Shown here piece by piece: positions 9,641-26,543 of a stretch of 64,000 nucleotides of DNA. The position numbers and the translations under genes are program-made. This stretch comes from Sphingopyxis sp. PET50 (lineage in GTDB: Bacteria; Pseudomonadota; Alphaproteobacteria; Sphingomonadales; Sphingomonadaceae), in the NCBI RefSeq assembly GCF_025244705.1, contig NZ_CP104207.1:496001-560000 (forward strand), written 5' to 3'. Position 1 is the stretch's first letter, and every line of letters begins with the position of its first letter. The notes under the pieces are model-generated. The model was not told the origin of the DNA, did not search any database, and saw nothing but the letters and a program-made list of their open reading frames with translations.

Positions 9641-11941
9641 ATGAGGGCAATGTTGTTTGCGTCCGTTTGCGCGGGCGCGCTGTTTGCTATGCCGGCGGAC
9701 GCCGCCGCGCAGGACGCCGCCGACACCGCGCCGCAGGCCGAGGACAATACCGACGACGGCTCGATCATCGTTACCGCGACCCGCCGCGAAGAGCGCATCC
9801 AGGACGTCCCGCTCAGCATCTCGGCCTATTCGCAGGAGGAGCTGACCGAAAAGGGCATCGTCGGCTATGAAGGCATCGGGCGCGAGACGCCGGGGGTCGT
9901 GCTCAACAAGCCGACCGCGAATTTCAACAATTTCACCGCCCGCGGCATCGCGACCAACGGTTACAACGCGAACCTGCAAAGCTCGGTCGCCATCTATATC
10001 GACGAGCTGCCGGTCTCGACGATCGGCAACACCACCGTCGTCGACCCCAATCTCTTCGACGTCGAGCGCGTCGAATTTCTGCGCGGGCCGCAGGGGACCC
10101 TGTTCGGGTCGGGTTCGCTGTCGGGCGCGATGCGCATCTTGCAGAAGAGCCCCGACCTCGATGATTTCGACACCGCCGCGCTTGTCGATTTCGGGCTGAC
10201 CGGGTCGGACAGCTTTCGCCAGCGTTACAATGCGATGGTCAATGTGCCGCTGGTCGAGGACCGGCTCGCGGTGCGTGCGGTCGGCTTCTACCGCGACGAG
10301 GAGGGCTATCTCGACAATGTCGGGACGGGTGTCCACAACTCCAACACGCTGATCGATTACGGCGGGCGGCTGGTGCTGTTGTGGCGTCCGACCGACCGGC
10401 TGTCGATCAAGCTGCTCGGCAGCTACGAATACAGCAATCCCAAGGACAGCTCGCTGACCGCGCCCTCGCTCGGCCGCAACAAGCGCGTGTCGGACGAACC
10501 CGACCGCTTCACCGGCAAGCAGGCGATCACCAACGCGACGATCGACTATGAGTTCGATTTCGCGAAGCTCACCAGCTCGTCGACCTATTCGGACTTCGAC
10601 CAGCGTTTCTATGTCGATCTCGCCGGCACCTTTGCGCCGGGCTCCTTTCCGGGGGCGCCGATCGCCTTCGGCCTCGACGCCGACGCCTATGACAAGGTGT
10701 TCGTCCAGGAAACGCGGCTCGCCTCGACGCTCGATGGGCCGTTCCAGTTCGTGCTGGGCGGTTTCTATCTCCATCGTCGCCGCGACGTCGATTATTTCTA
10801 TCGCTCGAACCTCGCTTTTCTCGCGGCGCGCGGGCTGACCGGGCTGCCCGACAAATATTTCCAGAAACAATATACGCATTTCATCAGCGAGGAACTCGCG
10901 GGCTTCGGCGAGCTGACCTATCGTTTTTCGGACAATTTCTGGCTGACCGGCGGGATGCGCTATGGCGAGACGTCGGCACAAGGCTTCACCGAGGCGGGGG
11001 GCTACCTCGCGACCGCCTTCGGCTTCAACTATTACGACTATGCACTGCTCGGCCTGCCTGCGAATTTCGACACCTTCACCCCCTATGCGGCGGCGACCGG
11101 CGTCAAGGCGAAGGGGTCGAAGCCGTCGTGGAAGGCGAGCGCGACCTTCAAGCCGAGCGACAGCCTCACCACCTATGCGACCTTCTCGACCGGTTTCCGC
11201 GCGCCGATCGTCAATGCGCGCGCGGGGGCGCCGAGCCTTGTCGATCCCAACGACATCATCATCCCGTTCGGCGCGACGTCCGACCGGCTCGAAAGCTATG
11301 AGGTCGGCGCGAAGGGCCGCTGGCTCGGCGGGCGCGTGTCGATCAACACCGCCTTCTATCTGATCGACTGGAGCAATATCCAGGCGCAGGCGAACCGCGT
11401 GTCGGATTCGGTGCAGTTCGCGACCAACATCGGCGCCGCGCGCAGCAAGGGCTTCGAGTTCGAGGTTAACGTCATTCCCGCGACCGGGGTGTCGATCGGC
11501 TTCAACGGTGCCTACAACGATTCCAAGATCACCAAGCTGTCGCCCGCCGAGGCGGCGATTTCGGGTGCGGTGCTCGGGCACCGGCTATCGGCGCCGCGCA
11601 TTCAGGGCTCGGCCTATATGACCTATAATTTCCGCCTGGCGGAGGATGTCGACGCGATGCTGGCGGTCAACGCGCAGCATATCGGGTCGTACAACAGCAG
11701 CTTTCCCAATACACCGGGGCTGCCCAACGTGCCGCTTGCGACCTTTGGCAAGACCGACGCCTACAGCAACGTCAACATGAGCCTGGGCCTCAAGAAGGGC
11801 GACCTGTCGGCGCAATTCTATGTCGAGAACCTCTTCGACAATCATTCGATCACCTACATCCATCCCGAGGCCTTTCTGGTCAGCCGTTTCGGCACGATGC
11901 GGCCGCGCACCTTCGGCGTCCGCTTCGGCTACAGCCTCTAA
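9641..11941 (+). CDS. TonB-dependent outer-membrane receptor
   Basis: 766 residues, intact. Signal peptide (cleavage near PADAAAQD), then a plug domain beginning SIIVTATRREERIQDVPLSIS with the typical GIxRETPGV and FTARGI elements and the RVEFLRGPQGTLFGSGSLSG block, followed by a ~600-residue 22-strand barrel ending in VRFGYSL. No N-terminal signalling extension, so it is a plain transporter, not a transducer. The sphingomonad-type sequence with PLSISAYS is the class used for large or hydrophobic plant-derived ligands rather than classical siderophores, though ligand cannot be read from sequence. A strong ribosome-binding site (GGGAGAGG) precedes it. The MFS gene follows four bases after its stop. 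Confidence 0.93.
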   Translation: MRAMLFASVCAGALFAMPADAAAQDAADTAPQAEDNTDDGSIIVTATRREERIQDVPLSISAYSQEELTEKGIVGYEGIGRETPGVVLNKPTANFNNFTARGIATNGYNANLQSSVAIYIDELPVSTIGNTTVVDPNLFDVERVEFLRGPQGTLFGSGSLSGAMRILQKSPDLDDFDTAALVDFGLTGSDSFRQRYNAMVNVPLVEDRLAVRAVGFYRDEEGYLDNVGTGVHNSNTLIDYGGRLVLLWRPTDRLSIKLLGSYEYSNPKDSSLTAPSLGRNKRVSDEPDRFTGKQAITNATIDYEFDFAKLTSSSTYSDFDQRFYVDLAGTFAPGSFPGAPIAFGLDADAYDKVFVQETRLASTLDGPFQFVLGGFYLHRRRDVDYFYRSNLAFLAARGLTGLPDKYFQKQYTHFISEELAGFGELTYRFSDNFWLTGGMRYGETSAQGFTEAGGYLATAFGFNYYDYALLGLPANFDTFTPYAAATGVKAKGSKPSWKASATFKPSDSLTTYATFSTGFRAPIVNARAGAPSLVDPNDIIIPFGATSDRLESYEVGAKGRWLGGRVSINTAFYLIDWSNIQAQANRVSDSVQFATNIGAARSKGFEFEVNVIPATGVSIGFNGAYNDSKITKLSPAEAAISGAVLGHRLSAPRIQGSAYMTYNFRLAEDVDAMLAVNAQHIGSYNSSFPNTPGLPNVPLATFGKTDAYSNVNMSLGLKKGDLSAQFYVENLFDNHSITYIHPEAFLVSRFGTMRPRTFGVRFGYSL

Positions 11942-11944
11942 GCC

Positions 11945-13233
11945 ATGGCGGCTAGGCACGCTCTCCCCCGCCGCCACGCGGCTGACCACGCGGCCCGGCT
12001 TCGTGCTGGGGATGCTCTGCTTCGTCTATGTGCTGAACTTCCTCGACCGGCAGCTGCTGTCGATCCTGGCGAAGCCGATCCAGGACGCGCTGCAGATCAG
12101 CGACGGCCAGCTCGGGCTGATCAGTGGGCTCTATTTCGCGATGTTCTATTGCTTCATCGCGATCCCGGTCGGCTGGTTCGCCGACCGGACGAGCCGGGTC
12201 GGCGTGCTGTCGCTCGCCTGTGCAGTCTGGAGCGGCGCGACCATCGCGTGCGGCATGGCGGCGACTTATACCCAGCTTGCGATCGCGCGGATGGTCGTCG
12301 GCTTCGGGGAGGCGGGGGGCGTTCCGCCTTCCTATGCGATCATCACCGACACGTATCCGCCGGGCAAGCGCGCCGCGGCGCTCGGCATCTACAATCTGGG
12401 GCCGGCGATCGGCGCTGCGGCGGGGGTGGCGTTCGGCGCGGCGATCGCCGAGCGGTTCGGCTGGCGCCTTCCCTTCGTCGCGGTGGGGGCGCTGGGCGTC
12501 GTCACGGCGCTGCTCGTCTGGCTGACGGTGCGCGAACCCGCACGCGGCGCCACCGACATCGCGGGGCTGGCCGATGCCGGAAAGGCGACCTTCTGGCCGA
12601 CGGTCCGCATGTTCCTGTCGCACCCGGTGCTGATGCTTGCGGCGCTGGGCGGCGGCGCGGCGCAGTTCGTGACCTATGGTCTCGGCAATTTCGCGGTGCT
12701 TTTCCTGATGCGCGAGAAGGGCATGCTGCTGGGCGACGTGGCGGTCTGGTACGCGCTGGTGCTGCTGATCGGCATGGGCGGCGGGATGATCGTGTCGGGC
12801 CGGGTGATCGACCGCATGGTGCGCAAGTCGCGTACCGGATATGCGATCGCTCCGGCGCTGTCGCTCGCGGTGGCGATGCCTTTCTACCTCGCCTTCGTCT
12901 GGGCGCCCGGCTGGCCGCTGGCACTCGCGCTGCTGACGGTCGTGATGGTGTTCAACTATTTCTACCTCTCGGCCGCGGTCGCGCTGGTGCAGGAGGAAGT
13001 GAAACCGAACCAGCGCGTGCTGTCGGGCGCGCTGCTTTTGCTCATCATGAATTTTATCGGGCTGGGACTTGGGCCGACGTGGGTCGGTTTCGCGAGCGAC
13101 TGGTTCCAGGCGCGGGGCGACGCCCATGGGCTGCAAACGGCACTCTACACGCTGACGCCCTTCTATGCGATCGCGATCGGGCTGTTCCTGTGGCTCGCGC
13201 GGTTGCTCCAGCCGGCAGGAGGTACGGGCATGA
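11945..13233 (+). CDS. Spinster-type MFS transporter (frame-disrupted at both ends)
   Basis: 428 residues when corrected, 12 membrane helices. Seen: NFLDRQLLSILAKPIQ in helix 1, the A-motif GWFADRTSR after helix 2, and ARMVVGFGEAGGVPPSY, all typical of the bacterial spinster-like permeases that accompany TonB receptors in sphingomonads. The ATG is out of frame with the body because of an extra A at 11954 (GCTGGC read as GCTAGGC). A second extra base at 13212-13213 hides the true TGA at 13231-13233, making the gene look fused to the esterase. Corrected, it has 429 codons including stop and overlaps the esterase start by ATGA. Confidence 0.85.
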
Positions 13234-14855
13234 AGAGGATCGTTGGCACCCTGCTGGCGACAGGGTTGGCGATGGCGGCGCCTGCGTTCGCCGCACCGCC
13301 AGTGGTCGAGGCCCCGGCGGGCGCGGTCGAGGGCAAGTTGGCCGGCAAGATCCGGCTGTTCAAGGGCATTCCCTATGCCGAGGCCCCGGTCGGGCCGCTG
13401 CGCTGGAAAGCCCCCGTGGCGCTGCCCGCCTGGGAGGGCGTGCGCAAGGCGCAGAGTTTCGGCGCGGCCTGTATCCAGCCGCGTCCGACCGCGATCGGCA
13501 TCTACACCAACCCGCCCGCCAAAATGTCGGAGGACTGCCTGACGCTCAACATCTGGGCGCCCGAAAAAGCCGAGGGCGCCCCGGTGATCGTGTGGATACA
13601 CGGCGGCGCGCTGCTCAACGGCTATGGCCATGAGGCGATGTACGACGGGTCGAAGCTCGCGGCGCGCGGCGCGATCGTCGTGTCGATCAATTACCGGCTC
13701 GGCGCGCTCGGCTATCTGGCGCACCCCGAGCTCAGCAAGGAATCGCCCGACGGGGTGTCGGGCAATTACGGTCTGCTCGACCAGATCGCGGCGCTCGAAT
13801 GGGTGAAGGCGAATATCGCGGCTTTCGGCGGCGACCCGGGCAATGTCACGATCGTCGAGCGAGTCCGCCGGCGCGCTGAGCGTCCTGTATCTGATGACCG
13901 CGCCCCGGGCGCGCGGCCTGTTCCACAAGGCGATCGCACAGAGCGCCTATATGATCTCGACCCCGTCTCTGCGCGAAGCGCATCATGGCGAAATTCCCGC
14001 CGAAACCATGGGGACCAGCGTCGCCGCCGCGCTCGGCGCCACCGACATCGCCGCGCTGCGCGCGATGGACGCGACGGCGCTGACCGAGGGCGCGCTGAAG
14101 GCGGGCTATTTCCCGTGGGGCACGGTCGACGGCAAGATATTGCCGCGTCAGCTCGTCGACAGTTTTGACCGCGGCGAACAAGCGCCGGTGCCGGTGCTCG
14201 CGGGGTTCAATATCGGCGAGATCCGCTCGCTGCGCATCCTCGCGCCGCCGCCGCCCGGCAGCGCCGCGGCCTATGAAGCGGCGATCCGCGAGCGGTACGG
14301 CGATCTCGCCGACGCCTGGCTGAAGCTCTATCCCGCAAAGGACCTCGGCGAAGCGGTACTCGCGGCGCCGCGCGACGCGATGTACGGCTGGACCTCCGAA
14401 CGGCTGGCGGTCAAGCAGACGGCGCTTGGCCAGAGCGCCTATCTCTATCTGTTCGATCACGGCTATCCGGCGGCGAGCGAAGCGGGGCTGCATGGCTTTC
14501 ATGCCGCCGAAATTCCCTTCGTCTTCGGCACCGCGGCCGATACGCCGCCCTATTGGCCGAAAATCCCGGACAATGTTGCCGAACGCCGTTTCGCGGCCGC
14601 GATGGGCGACTATTGGGTGTCTTTCGCGCGCACCGGAAGACCCGAGGCGGCGGGGCAGGCGGAATGGCGGCCCTATGGTGCAGACGCGGCCTTCCTCGCC
14701 TTCGCCGACATCCCGCGTCCGGGCGTGCGGCTGATGCCGGGCATGTATGCCCTGCACGAGGCGGCGATGTGCCGCCGCCGCGCGGCGGGCAACCTGCCGT
14801 GGAACTGGAACACCGGAATCGTGTCGCCGGTGCTGGCCAAGGGCCCCGATTGCCC

Positions 14856-14859
<4 letters not shown>
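13230..14859 (+). CDS. Type-B carboxylesterase (frameshift in the nucleophile elbow)
   Basis: 542 residues after correction. Signal peptide MKRIVGTLLATGLAMAAPAFA, so periplasmic. Family landmarks: FKGIPYAEAPVGPLRW, the SEDCLTLNIW segment, oxyanion-hole VIVWIHGGALLNG, the elbow FGGDPGNVTIVGESAGALS, and HGFHAAEIPFVFG with the catalytic His. An extra A at 13858 converts the codons for GESAG into a frame change, exactly at the catalytic Ser; removing it restores the motif and 543 codons. The substrate is an ester of a carboxylic acid, presumably handed on to the acyl-CoA ligase that follows with an ATGA overlap. Confidence 0.88.
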
Positions 14860-16429
<1,570 letters not shown>

Positions 16430-16443
<14 letters not shown>

Positions 16444-17176
16444 GCGGGCGGCGGCGCGGGACGCCGGGGAACAGGGATCGGAATCGGGATCAGTGACAGA
16501 GCAGGCGAAAGTGCGGCGGCGATCGACCAAGGCCGAACAGCGCGCCGAGACGATGGAACAGATTCTCGACGAGGCCGAATACCTTTTCTCGAAGCACGGG
16601 CTGCATGGGGTCACGCTGAAGGATGTCGCGAAGCGCGTGGGTGTCCACCACACTTTGCTCAACTATTATTTCGAAGACAAGAAAAGCCTGTTCGACGCGG
16701 TCTTCGCGCGCCGCGCGGTGGTGACCAGCGAGCGGCGGATGAAGGCGCTCGACGATTATGAGAAGGCCGCGGGCGGCAGGCCGACGGTCGAGGGCGCGCT
16801 CCACGCTTTTCTCGACACCGACCTCGACCTTTACATCCACGGCGGCGAGGGATGGAAGAATTATGGCGCGCTGGGCGCCCTCGTCGCGAACACCCCCGAA
16901 TGGGGTGCCGATCTGATGGACAGCCATTTTGATCCGGTCGTGCTGCGGTTGATCGACCTTCTGAAAAAGGCGCTGCCCGATTGCGCCGAGCGCGACATTT
17001 TCTGGGGCTATCACTTCGTCACCGGCGCACTGATGGTCACCCTCGCGCGCACCGGGCGCATCGACAAATTGTCGGGCGGCATGTGCAGATCGGAGGATTT
17101 CGAGGCGATCAAGGCGCGCATGGCCTCGTTCATGGCGGCGGGTTTCCTGCAGATCTGCGCCAATCCCGTCATCTAG
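16430..17176 (+). CDS. TetR-family transcriptional regulator
   Basis: 248 residues. The N-terminal 25 residues are charged and unstructured; the helix-turn-helix follows (about residues 40-85, with GVTLKDVAKRVGVHHTLLNYYFEDKKSLFD), then an all-helical ligand domain. A GTG at 16493 could be the true start and would drop the odd N-terminal tail. The gene overlaps the end of the acyl-CoA ligase, so it is made from the same message as the catabolic genes. By analogy with other TetR proteins beside acyl-CoA ligases, a CoA thioester or free acid may be the inducer; this is inference. Confidence 0.85.
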
Positions 17177-17302
17177 GAAGACCGGGCCCGGCATGTTGCG
17201 TGTGGCGCCGCGCCGCCGGCGCCGGGAAAATTTGCCGGACGCTTCGGCAAGCGGGTCGAACTTGAGCCTATCGACCGACGCCGATCGCTGATAGGAGGCG
17301 GC

Positions 17303-17623
17303 ATGGCCGGAGCGATACTGCGATTTTTGGTCGTCCTAAGCGTGCTGATTTGCAGCATGCATGTGGCCGAGTCGGCTTCGGCGCATGCCGCCGGCGACGA
17401 AAATGCTTTTCATCTGGTCGTCGATCATGGCGACGGCGATGAGCCGGAACCGGCGTCGAAAGCCGCCCACGGCGGCCATCATCATTGCCCGGTTGCGCCC
17501 GACTTGCGGCAAGCGGCTGGCGATGCCGCGACCGCAGCGGTGCGTGAACCGCAGTTCGCGGCCATTGTCTCGCGCCTGACTTCGCGCGCTCCGCCGCCGT
17601 TGCTCGACCCGCCGCTGGCCTGA
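17303..17623 (+). CDS. His-rich secreted protein preceding the czc operon
   Basis: 106 residues. A signal peptide (MAGAILRFLVVLSVLICSMHVAES) leads into a mature region with clustered metal ligands: HAAGDENAFHLVVDHGDGDE and AAHGGHHHCPVAP, the latter with four His and one Cys within ten residues. Such small His-rich periplasmic proteins are common in front of heavy-metal efflux operons and probably bind or sense the cation. No named family recognised. A ribosome-binding GGAGG is just upstream, and czcC starts 70 bases after the stop. Confidence 0.7.
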   Translation: MAGAILRFLVVLSVLICSMHVAESASAHAAGDENAFHLVVDHGDGDEPEPASKAAHGGHHHCPVAPDLRQAAGDAATAAVREPQFAAIVSRLTSRAPPPLLDPPLA

Positions 17624-17693
17624 ACCGCCGCACTGCCCGCGTGGGTGCCTCCGTGCGCCCGCGCCCGACGTGACTGGTTCAGGAGTTTATTCC

Positions 17694-23019
<5,326 letters not shown>

Positions 23020-23255
23020 GCCGGGCTTCGGCGATCGAATATTTCGTGCGCGAGCGCGAAATGCTCCGCGCGACGCCGGTCGAATGGCGGCAGTCATGCA
23101 GCACTCTCGCGGCCTGTCCGCGTCCCGGTTGACGGCGAACCCGGATGCGGGCGGCCCAAGAATTTCTATTCTCCATTGGGCCCGCCGTCGCTTGCCTCGC
23201 CTTCGCCTGCGTGCAAGGGACGGCTGCGCATAACCTATGCGGGAGAGATTTGGCG

Positions 23256-24479
23256 ATGCGGTTCGACGTGGTGATCGTTGGAGCGGGGCATGGCGGCGCG
23301 CAGGTCGCGGTGGCCTTGCGCACGCAGAAGTTCGAGGGCAGCATCGCGATCATCGGCGACGAGCCCGAACTCCCCTACGAACGCCCGCCGCTGTCGAAGG
23401 AATATTTCGCCGGCGAAAAGGAATTCGAACGCATCCAGATCCGCCCCGCCAAATATTGGGACGAACGCGAAGTCACGATGCTGCTCGGCAAGCGCGTCGA
23501 GTCGGTCGACCCCGCCGCGCACAGCGTCACAACCGACACCGGGGAGACGATCGGCTATGGCAAGCTCGTCTGGGCCACGGGCGGCAGCCCGCGGATGCTG
23601 CCGATTCCCGGCGGCGACCTGCCCGGCGTGCAGGGCGTGCGGACGAAAGCCGATGCCGACGCGATGAAGGCAGCGTCGGAGACGGCCGACCAGATCGTCG
23701 TGATCGGCGGCGGCTATATCGGGCTCGAGGCCGCGGCGGTGCTGCGCAAGGCCGGCAAGCCCGTCGTGCTGCTCGAAGCGCTCGACCGCGTGCTCGCACG
23801 CGTCGCGGGCGAGGACCTGTCGCGTTTCTACGAGAAGGAGCATCGCGACCATGGTGTCGATCTGCGTCTCGGCGTGCAGGTCGTGGCGATCGAGGGCGAC
23901 GCGCGCGTCACCGGCGTCCGCCTGTCGACCGGCGAGGTTATCCCCGCCGACCTCGTCATCGTCGGCATCGGCATCGTGCCCGCGATCGAACCGTTGATCG
24001 CGGCGGGCGCGGCGGGCGGCAACGGCGTGCTCGTCGATCATCATTGCAGGACCAGCCTAGCCGACATCTATGCGATCGGCGACTGCGCGGCGCACGAGAA
24101 CGACTATGCCGACGGCGCGGTCATCCGGCTGGAATCGGTGCAGAATGCGAACGATCAGGCCAATGTCGTCGCCAAGGGCATTTGCGGCGACGAGGCGCGC
24201 TATCATGCCATCCCCTGGTTCTGGTCGAACCAGTACGACCTCAAGCTGCAGACCGCCGGCCTGTCCGCCGGTCACGATCAGACCGTGCTGCGCGGCAATG
24301 TGGCCGAGCGCAGCTTCTCGATCGTCTATCTGCGTCAGGGCCGGGTGATCGCGATCGACTGCGTCAACGCGACCAAGGACTATGTCCAGGGCCGGATGCT
24401 GGTCACCGCGGGATTGCAGGCGAGCGCCGAACAGCTCGCCGATACCGACACGCCGCTGAAGGCATTGTTGCCCGGTTGA
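23256..24479 (+). CDS. FAD-dependent ferredoxin/rubredoxin-reductase-type oxidoreductase
   Basis: 407 residues. N-terminal FAD Rossmann motif [14 protein letters not shown], a second Rossmann motif [12 protein letters not shown] for NAD(P)H, and the late FAD contact [13 protein letters not shown]-terminal reductase domain with [12 protein letters not shown] and [13 protein letters not shown], typical of the reductases serving Rieske oxygenases and cytochromes P450. No ferredoxin or oxygenase gene is adjacent, so the electron acceptor is unknown. Start chosen at ATG 23256 behind GGGAGAG; 236 bases of apparently non-coding DNA separate it from czcA. Confidence 0.9.
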   Translation: MRFDVVIVGAGHGGAQVAVALRTQKFEGSIAIIGDEPELPYERPPLSKEYFAGEKEFERIQIRPAKYWDEREVTMLLGKRVESVDPAAHSVTTDTGETIGYGKLVWATGGSPRMLPIPGGDLPGVQGVRTKADADAMKAASETADQIVVIGGGYIGLEAAAVLRKAGKPVVLLEALDRVLARVAGEDLSRFYEKEHRDHGVDLRLGVQVVAIEGDARVTGVRLSTGEVIPADLVIVGIGIVPAIEPLIAAGAAGGNGVLVDHHCRTSLADIYAIGDCAAHENDYADGAVIRLESVQNANDQANVVAKGICGDEARYHAIPWFWSNQYDLKLQTAGLSAGHDQTVLRGNVAERSFSIVYLRQGRVIAIDCVNATKDYVQGRMLVTAGLQASAEQLADTDTPLKALLPG

Positions 24480-25112
24480 TCAACCCGGCGGCAATGCGCC
24501 GGCCTTGGGCTCATCGCCAAGTGCCCGCTTCAACGTCGTCTTGATATTGCGCAGCAACCGCCGCAGCGCGACGATCACGATCACCGCCGCGATCAGCATC
24601 AGCACGGCAATGACGATCGCGAGCGGCGGATAGGCGATCGCGAGCGCGAGCAGGCCGCCGGTCGCGACATCTTCGCCGGTCGACACCGCGACGTTGCTGA
24701 ACGGTTCCGGACTGACGTTGACGACGGCGCGCGTCGTCGCCTTGGCGCCGTGGCTGAGCAGCGCACCGCCGCCGCCGAGCAGGAAGGCGACGGCCTGCCA
24801 CGCCGGGTCCGAACTGTCGACGAGTGCCAGCGCGAGCAGTGCCCCGCCGAGCGGCCGGATGACGCTATGCACCCCGTCCCAGATCGAATCGACCCATGCG
24901 ACCTTGTCGGCGAGGAATTCGGCGACGGTGCCGACTGCGGCGACCCCCAATACCCACGGGTTGGCCAATATCTGCAGTGCCTGCAGATGGTCGGGCAGCG
25001 GGAGCCAGCCGAAATGCATCGCGATCCCGGTCGCAAGGATGGTGAGATAGAGCCGCCAGCCCGCAAGCAGGCTGAGGCTGCCCGCGACACCCAGTATCTC
25101 GACGATGCTCAT
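24480..25112 (-). CDS. DUF4126 family membrane protein
   Basis: 210 residues with five or six membrane segments. Begins SIVEILGVAGSLSLLAGWRLYLTIL, with conserved WVLGVAAVGTVAEFLADKV and VDSIWDGVHSVIRPLGGALLA, which characterise DUF4126; the family is of unknown function. The C-terminus is basic and cytoplasmic. Start chosen at 25112 because GGGAGCAGG precedes it; an upstream extension exists but lacks this. Divergent from the NUDIX gene across about 100 bp, convergent with the flavoprotein gene without a gap. Confidence 0.8.
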   Translation of the reverse strand: MSIVEILGVAGSLSLLAGWRLYLTILATGIAMHFGWLPLPDHLQALQILANPWVLGVAAVGTVAEFLADKVAWVDSIWDGVHSVIRPLGGALLALALVDSSDPAWQAVAFLLGGGGALLSHGAKATTRAVVNVSPEPFSNVAVSTGEDVATGGLLALAIAYPPLAIVIAVLMLIAAVIVIVALRRLLRNIKTTLKRALGDEPKAGALPPG

Positions 25113-25212
25113 CGACCTGCTCCCACCATAGTCCTTTGCGATTGGTATCTTGCACCCGGCCGCCAGCGTCGGCAATGCCGGACGACAAGCAGAGCAGAGA
25201 GGATGTTCGCCG

Positions 25213-25995
25213 ATGGCCCAGAGCGACACGGAAATATTGCCCGACGGCGCGATCCCCGCCGCGACCCTCGTCATCATGCGGCCCGCCGACAATGGCGGCC
25301 CCGATGAAATCCTGATGGTCAAGCGCGCCGCGACGATGGCCTTTGCCGCGGGGGCGATGGTTTTTCCCGGTGGCCGGATAGACCCCGACGATTATCTGGT
25401 GGCGCACCGTCACGGCTATGCCGAGATGGACCCCGACGGCGCGGCGCGGGTCGCGGCGCTCCGCGAAACGCTGGAGGAAACCGGGCTGGCTGTCGGTTGG
25501 CCGACCCTTGCCGAGGACGAGGCTCGCGCGATACGGCAGGCGCTGCTTGCCGACCGGCTCCTGTCCGCCATCCTGGACGAACGCGGCGACCGGCTGGACC
25601 TGGATGCGCTGGTGCCCTTCGCGCGCTGGTGCCCCAATTTCAAGGAAGCGCGGACCTTTGATACCCGCTTTTTCGCGGTCGCTGCGCCCGCGCACAGTCA
25701 TGAGCTGACCGTCGAGGAAAGCGAGCACAGCCATATTTTCTGGGCCAGCGCCCGCGCGACGCTCGCCATGGCTGACCGCGGCGAGGTGTCGATCATCTTC
25801 CCGACCCGGCGAAATCTCGAAAAGCTGGCGCAGGTCGATGATTTTCCCGCATTTTCGGTTCATGCGACCGCGCATCCGGTCGAACTCGTCACGCCATGGA
25901 TCGAGGAGCGCGAGGGAGAAGCGCATCTCTGCATTCCCGGCCATCTGGGCTATCCTGTGACGAGCGAGCCTTTCGAGCGGGTGCGGCGGGGGTAG
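25213..25995 (+). CDS. NUDIX hydrolase, NUDT19/NUDT7-like
   Basis: 260 residues. Begins with PAATLVIMRP and the substrate strand VKRAATMAFAAGAMVFPGGR, then a NUDIX box in which the first Gly and the REtLEETGL helix are separated by a longer loop than usual (AALRETLEETGLAVG). That arrangement is seen in coenzyme-A/acyl-CoA-hydrolysing NUDIX enzymes. Likely a cytosolic pyrophosphohydrolase; CoA derivatives are a reasonable guess. Start chosen at ATG 25213 with GAGAGG upstream. Confidence 0.82.
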   Translation: MAQSDTEILPDGAIPAATLVIMRPADNGGPDEILMVKRAATMAFAAGAMVFPGGRIDPDDYLVAHRHGYAEMDPDGAARVAALRETLEETGLAVGWPTLAEDEARAIRQALLADRLLSAILDERGDRLDLDALVPFARWCPNFKEARTFDTRFFAVAAPAHSHELTVEESEHSHIFWASARATLAMADRGEVSIIFPTRRNLEKLAQVDDFPAFSVHATAHPVELVTPWIEEREGEAHLCIPGHLGYPVTSEPFERVRRG

Positions 25996-26067
25996 CCGGA
26001 CCACTTCCGGACAACTTTCCCTCTATTTAGCAAAATCCTAAGAAATGCTGCAGTACGGCAAAACGCC

Positions 26068-26096
26068 TTGCAATATCTGGCAGCGGTGCATAGAAG
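26068..26096 (+). promoter_or_regulatory. Candidate sigma-70 promoter for the 82-residue protein
   Basis: TTGCAA at 26068 and TAGAAG at 26091 are separated by 17 bases, roughly 80 bases before the start codon. The match to consensus is modest, so this is a suggestion. Confidence 0.3.
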
Positions 26097-26175
26097 GGCG
26101 AGGCGGAAGCGAGTTGGAGAAGCGATTCTCGGGCTCGATTCGAGAAGATCAAAATTCCAGTGGATGGAGAAAACG

Positions 26176-26424
26176 ATGAACTTCCTGAAAAAAGCTGCGA
26201 TCTCCCTCGCCGCGACTTCGATGATTGCAGCCCCGGTGGCCGCTTCGGCTGCGCCCGCCATGTCGGCTGTGTCGTTTGACGACGTAGGCGCCGTTTCGGC
26301 CGTTGACGGCCAGAGCGAGCTGGAAGGCAGCAGCTGGATCATCGCCCTCCTGGCCCTGATCGCCATCATCGGCGGCATCGTGATCGCCGCTGGCAACAAC
26401 AGCGACACCCCGACCAGCCCGTAA
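26176..26424 (+). CDS. Small secreted or membrane-anchored protein, 82 residues
   Basis: Signal peptide MNFLKKAAISLAATSMIAAP, a short Ser/Val-rich stretch, then a hydrophobic segment SSWIIALLALIAIIGGIVIAAG that looks like a membrane helix and a polar tail NNSDTPTSP. The ATG at 26176 is preferred over 26164 because GGAGA sits eight bases before it. A long leader upstream and a good intrinsic terminator 30 bases after the stop show a single-gene unit, probably well expressed. No family assigned; similar small Ala/Val-rich proteins are frequent in sphingomonads. Confidence 0.75.
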   Translation: MNFLKKAAISLAATSMIAAPVAASAAPAMSAVSFDDVGAVSAVDGQSELEGSSWIIALLALIAIIGGIVIAAGNNSDTPTSP

Positions 26425-26451
26425 TCGGCTCGTCTCCGTCGAATTAACAAA

Positions 26452-26480
26452 GGGCTCCGAGTTCTGCTCGGGGCCTTTTG
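26452..26480 (+). terminator. Intrinsic terminator after the 82-residue protein
   Basis: Stem GGCTCCGAG (26453-26461) pairs with CTCGGGGCC (26467-26475), loop TTCTG, followed by TTTT. One G-U pair. Classic rho-independent form. Confidence 0.85.
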
Positions 26481-26543
26481 CACGTCTGGAGCATCGGCAG
26501 GCGAATCGCCGGGCGTCCGGGCGACGCCCGGCGTCTAACGGGG

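Noticed and set aside
11820..14168. A continuous frame joining the MFS transporter to the carboxylesterase, suggesting a fusion protein
   Set aside because: The esterase part has its own start and signal peptide, and one extra base at 13212-13213 explains the lost stop; correction gives a 4-base overlap like the other joints.
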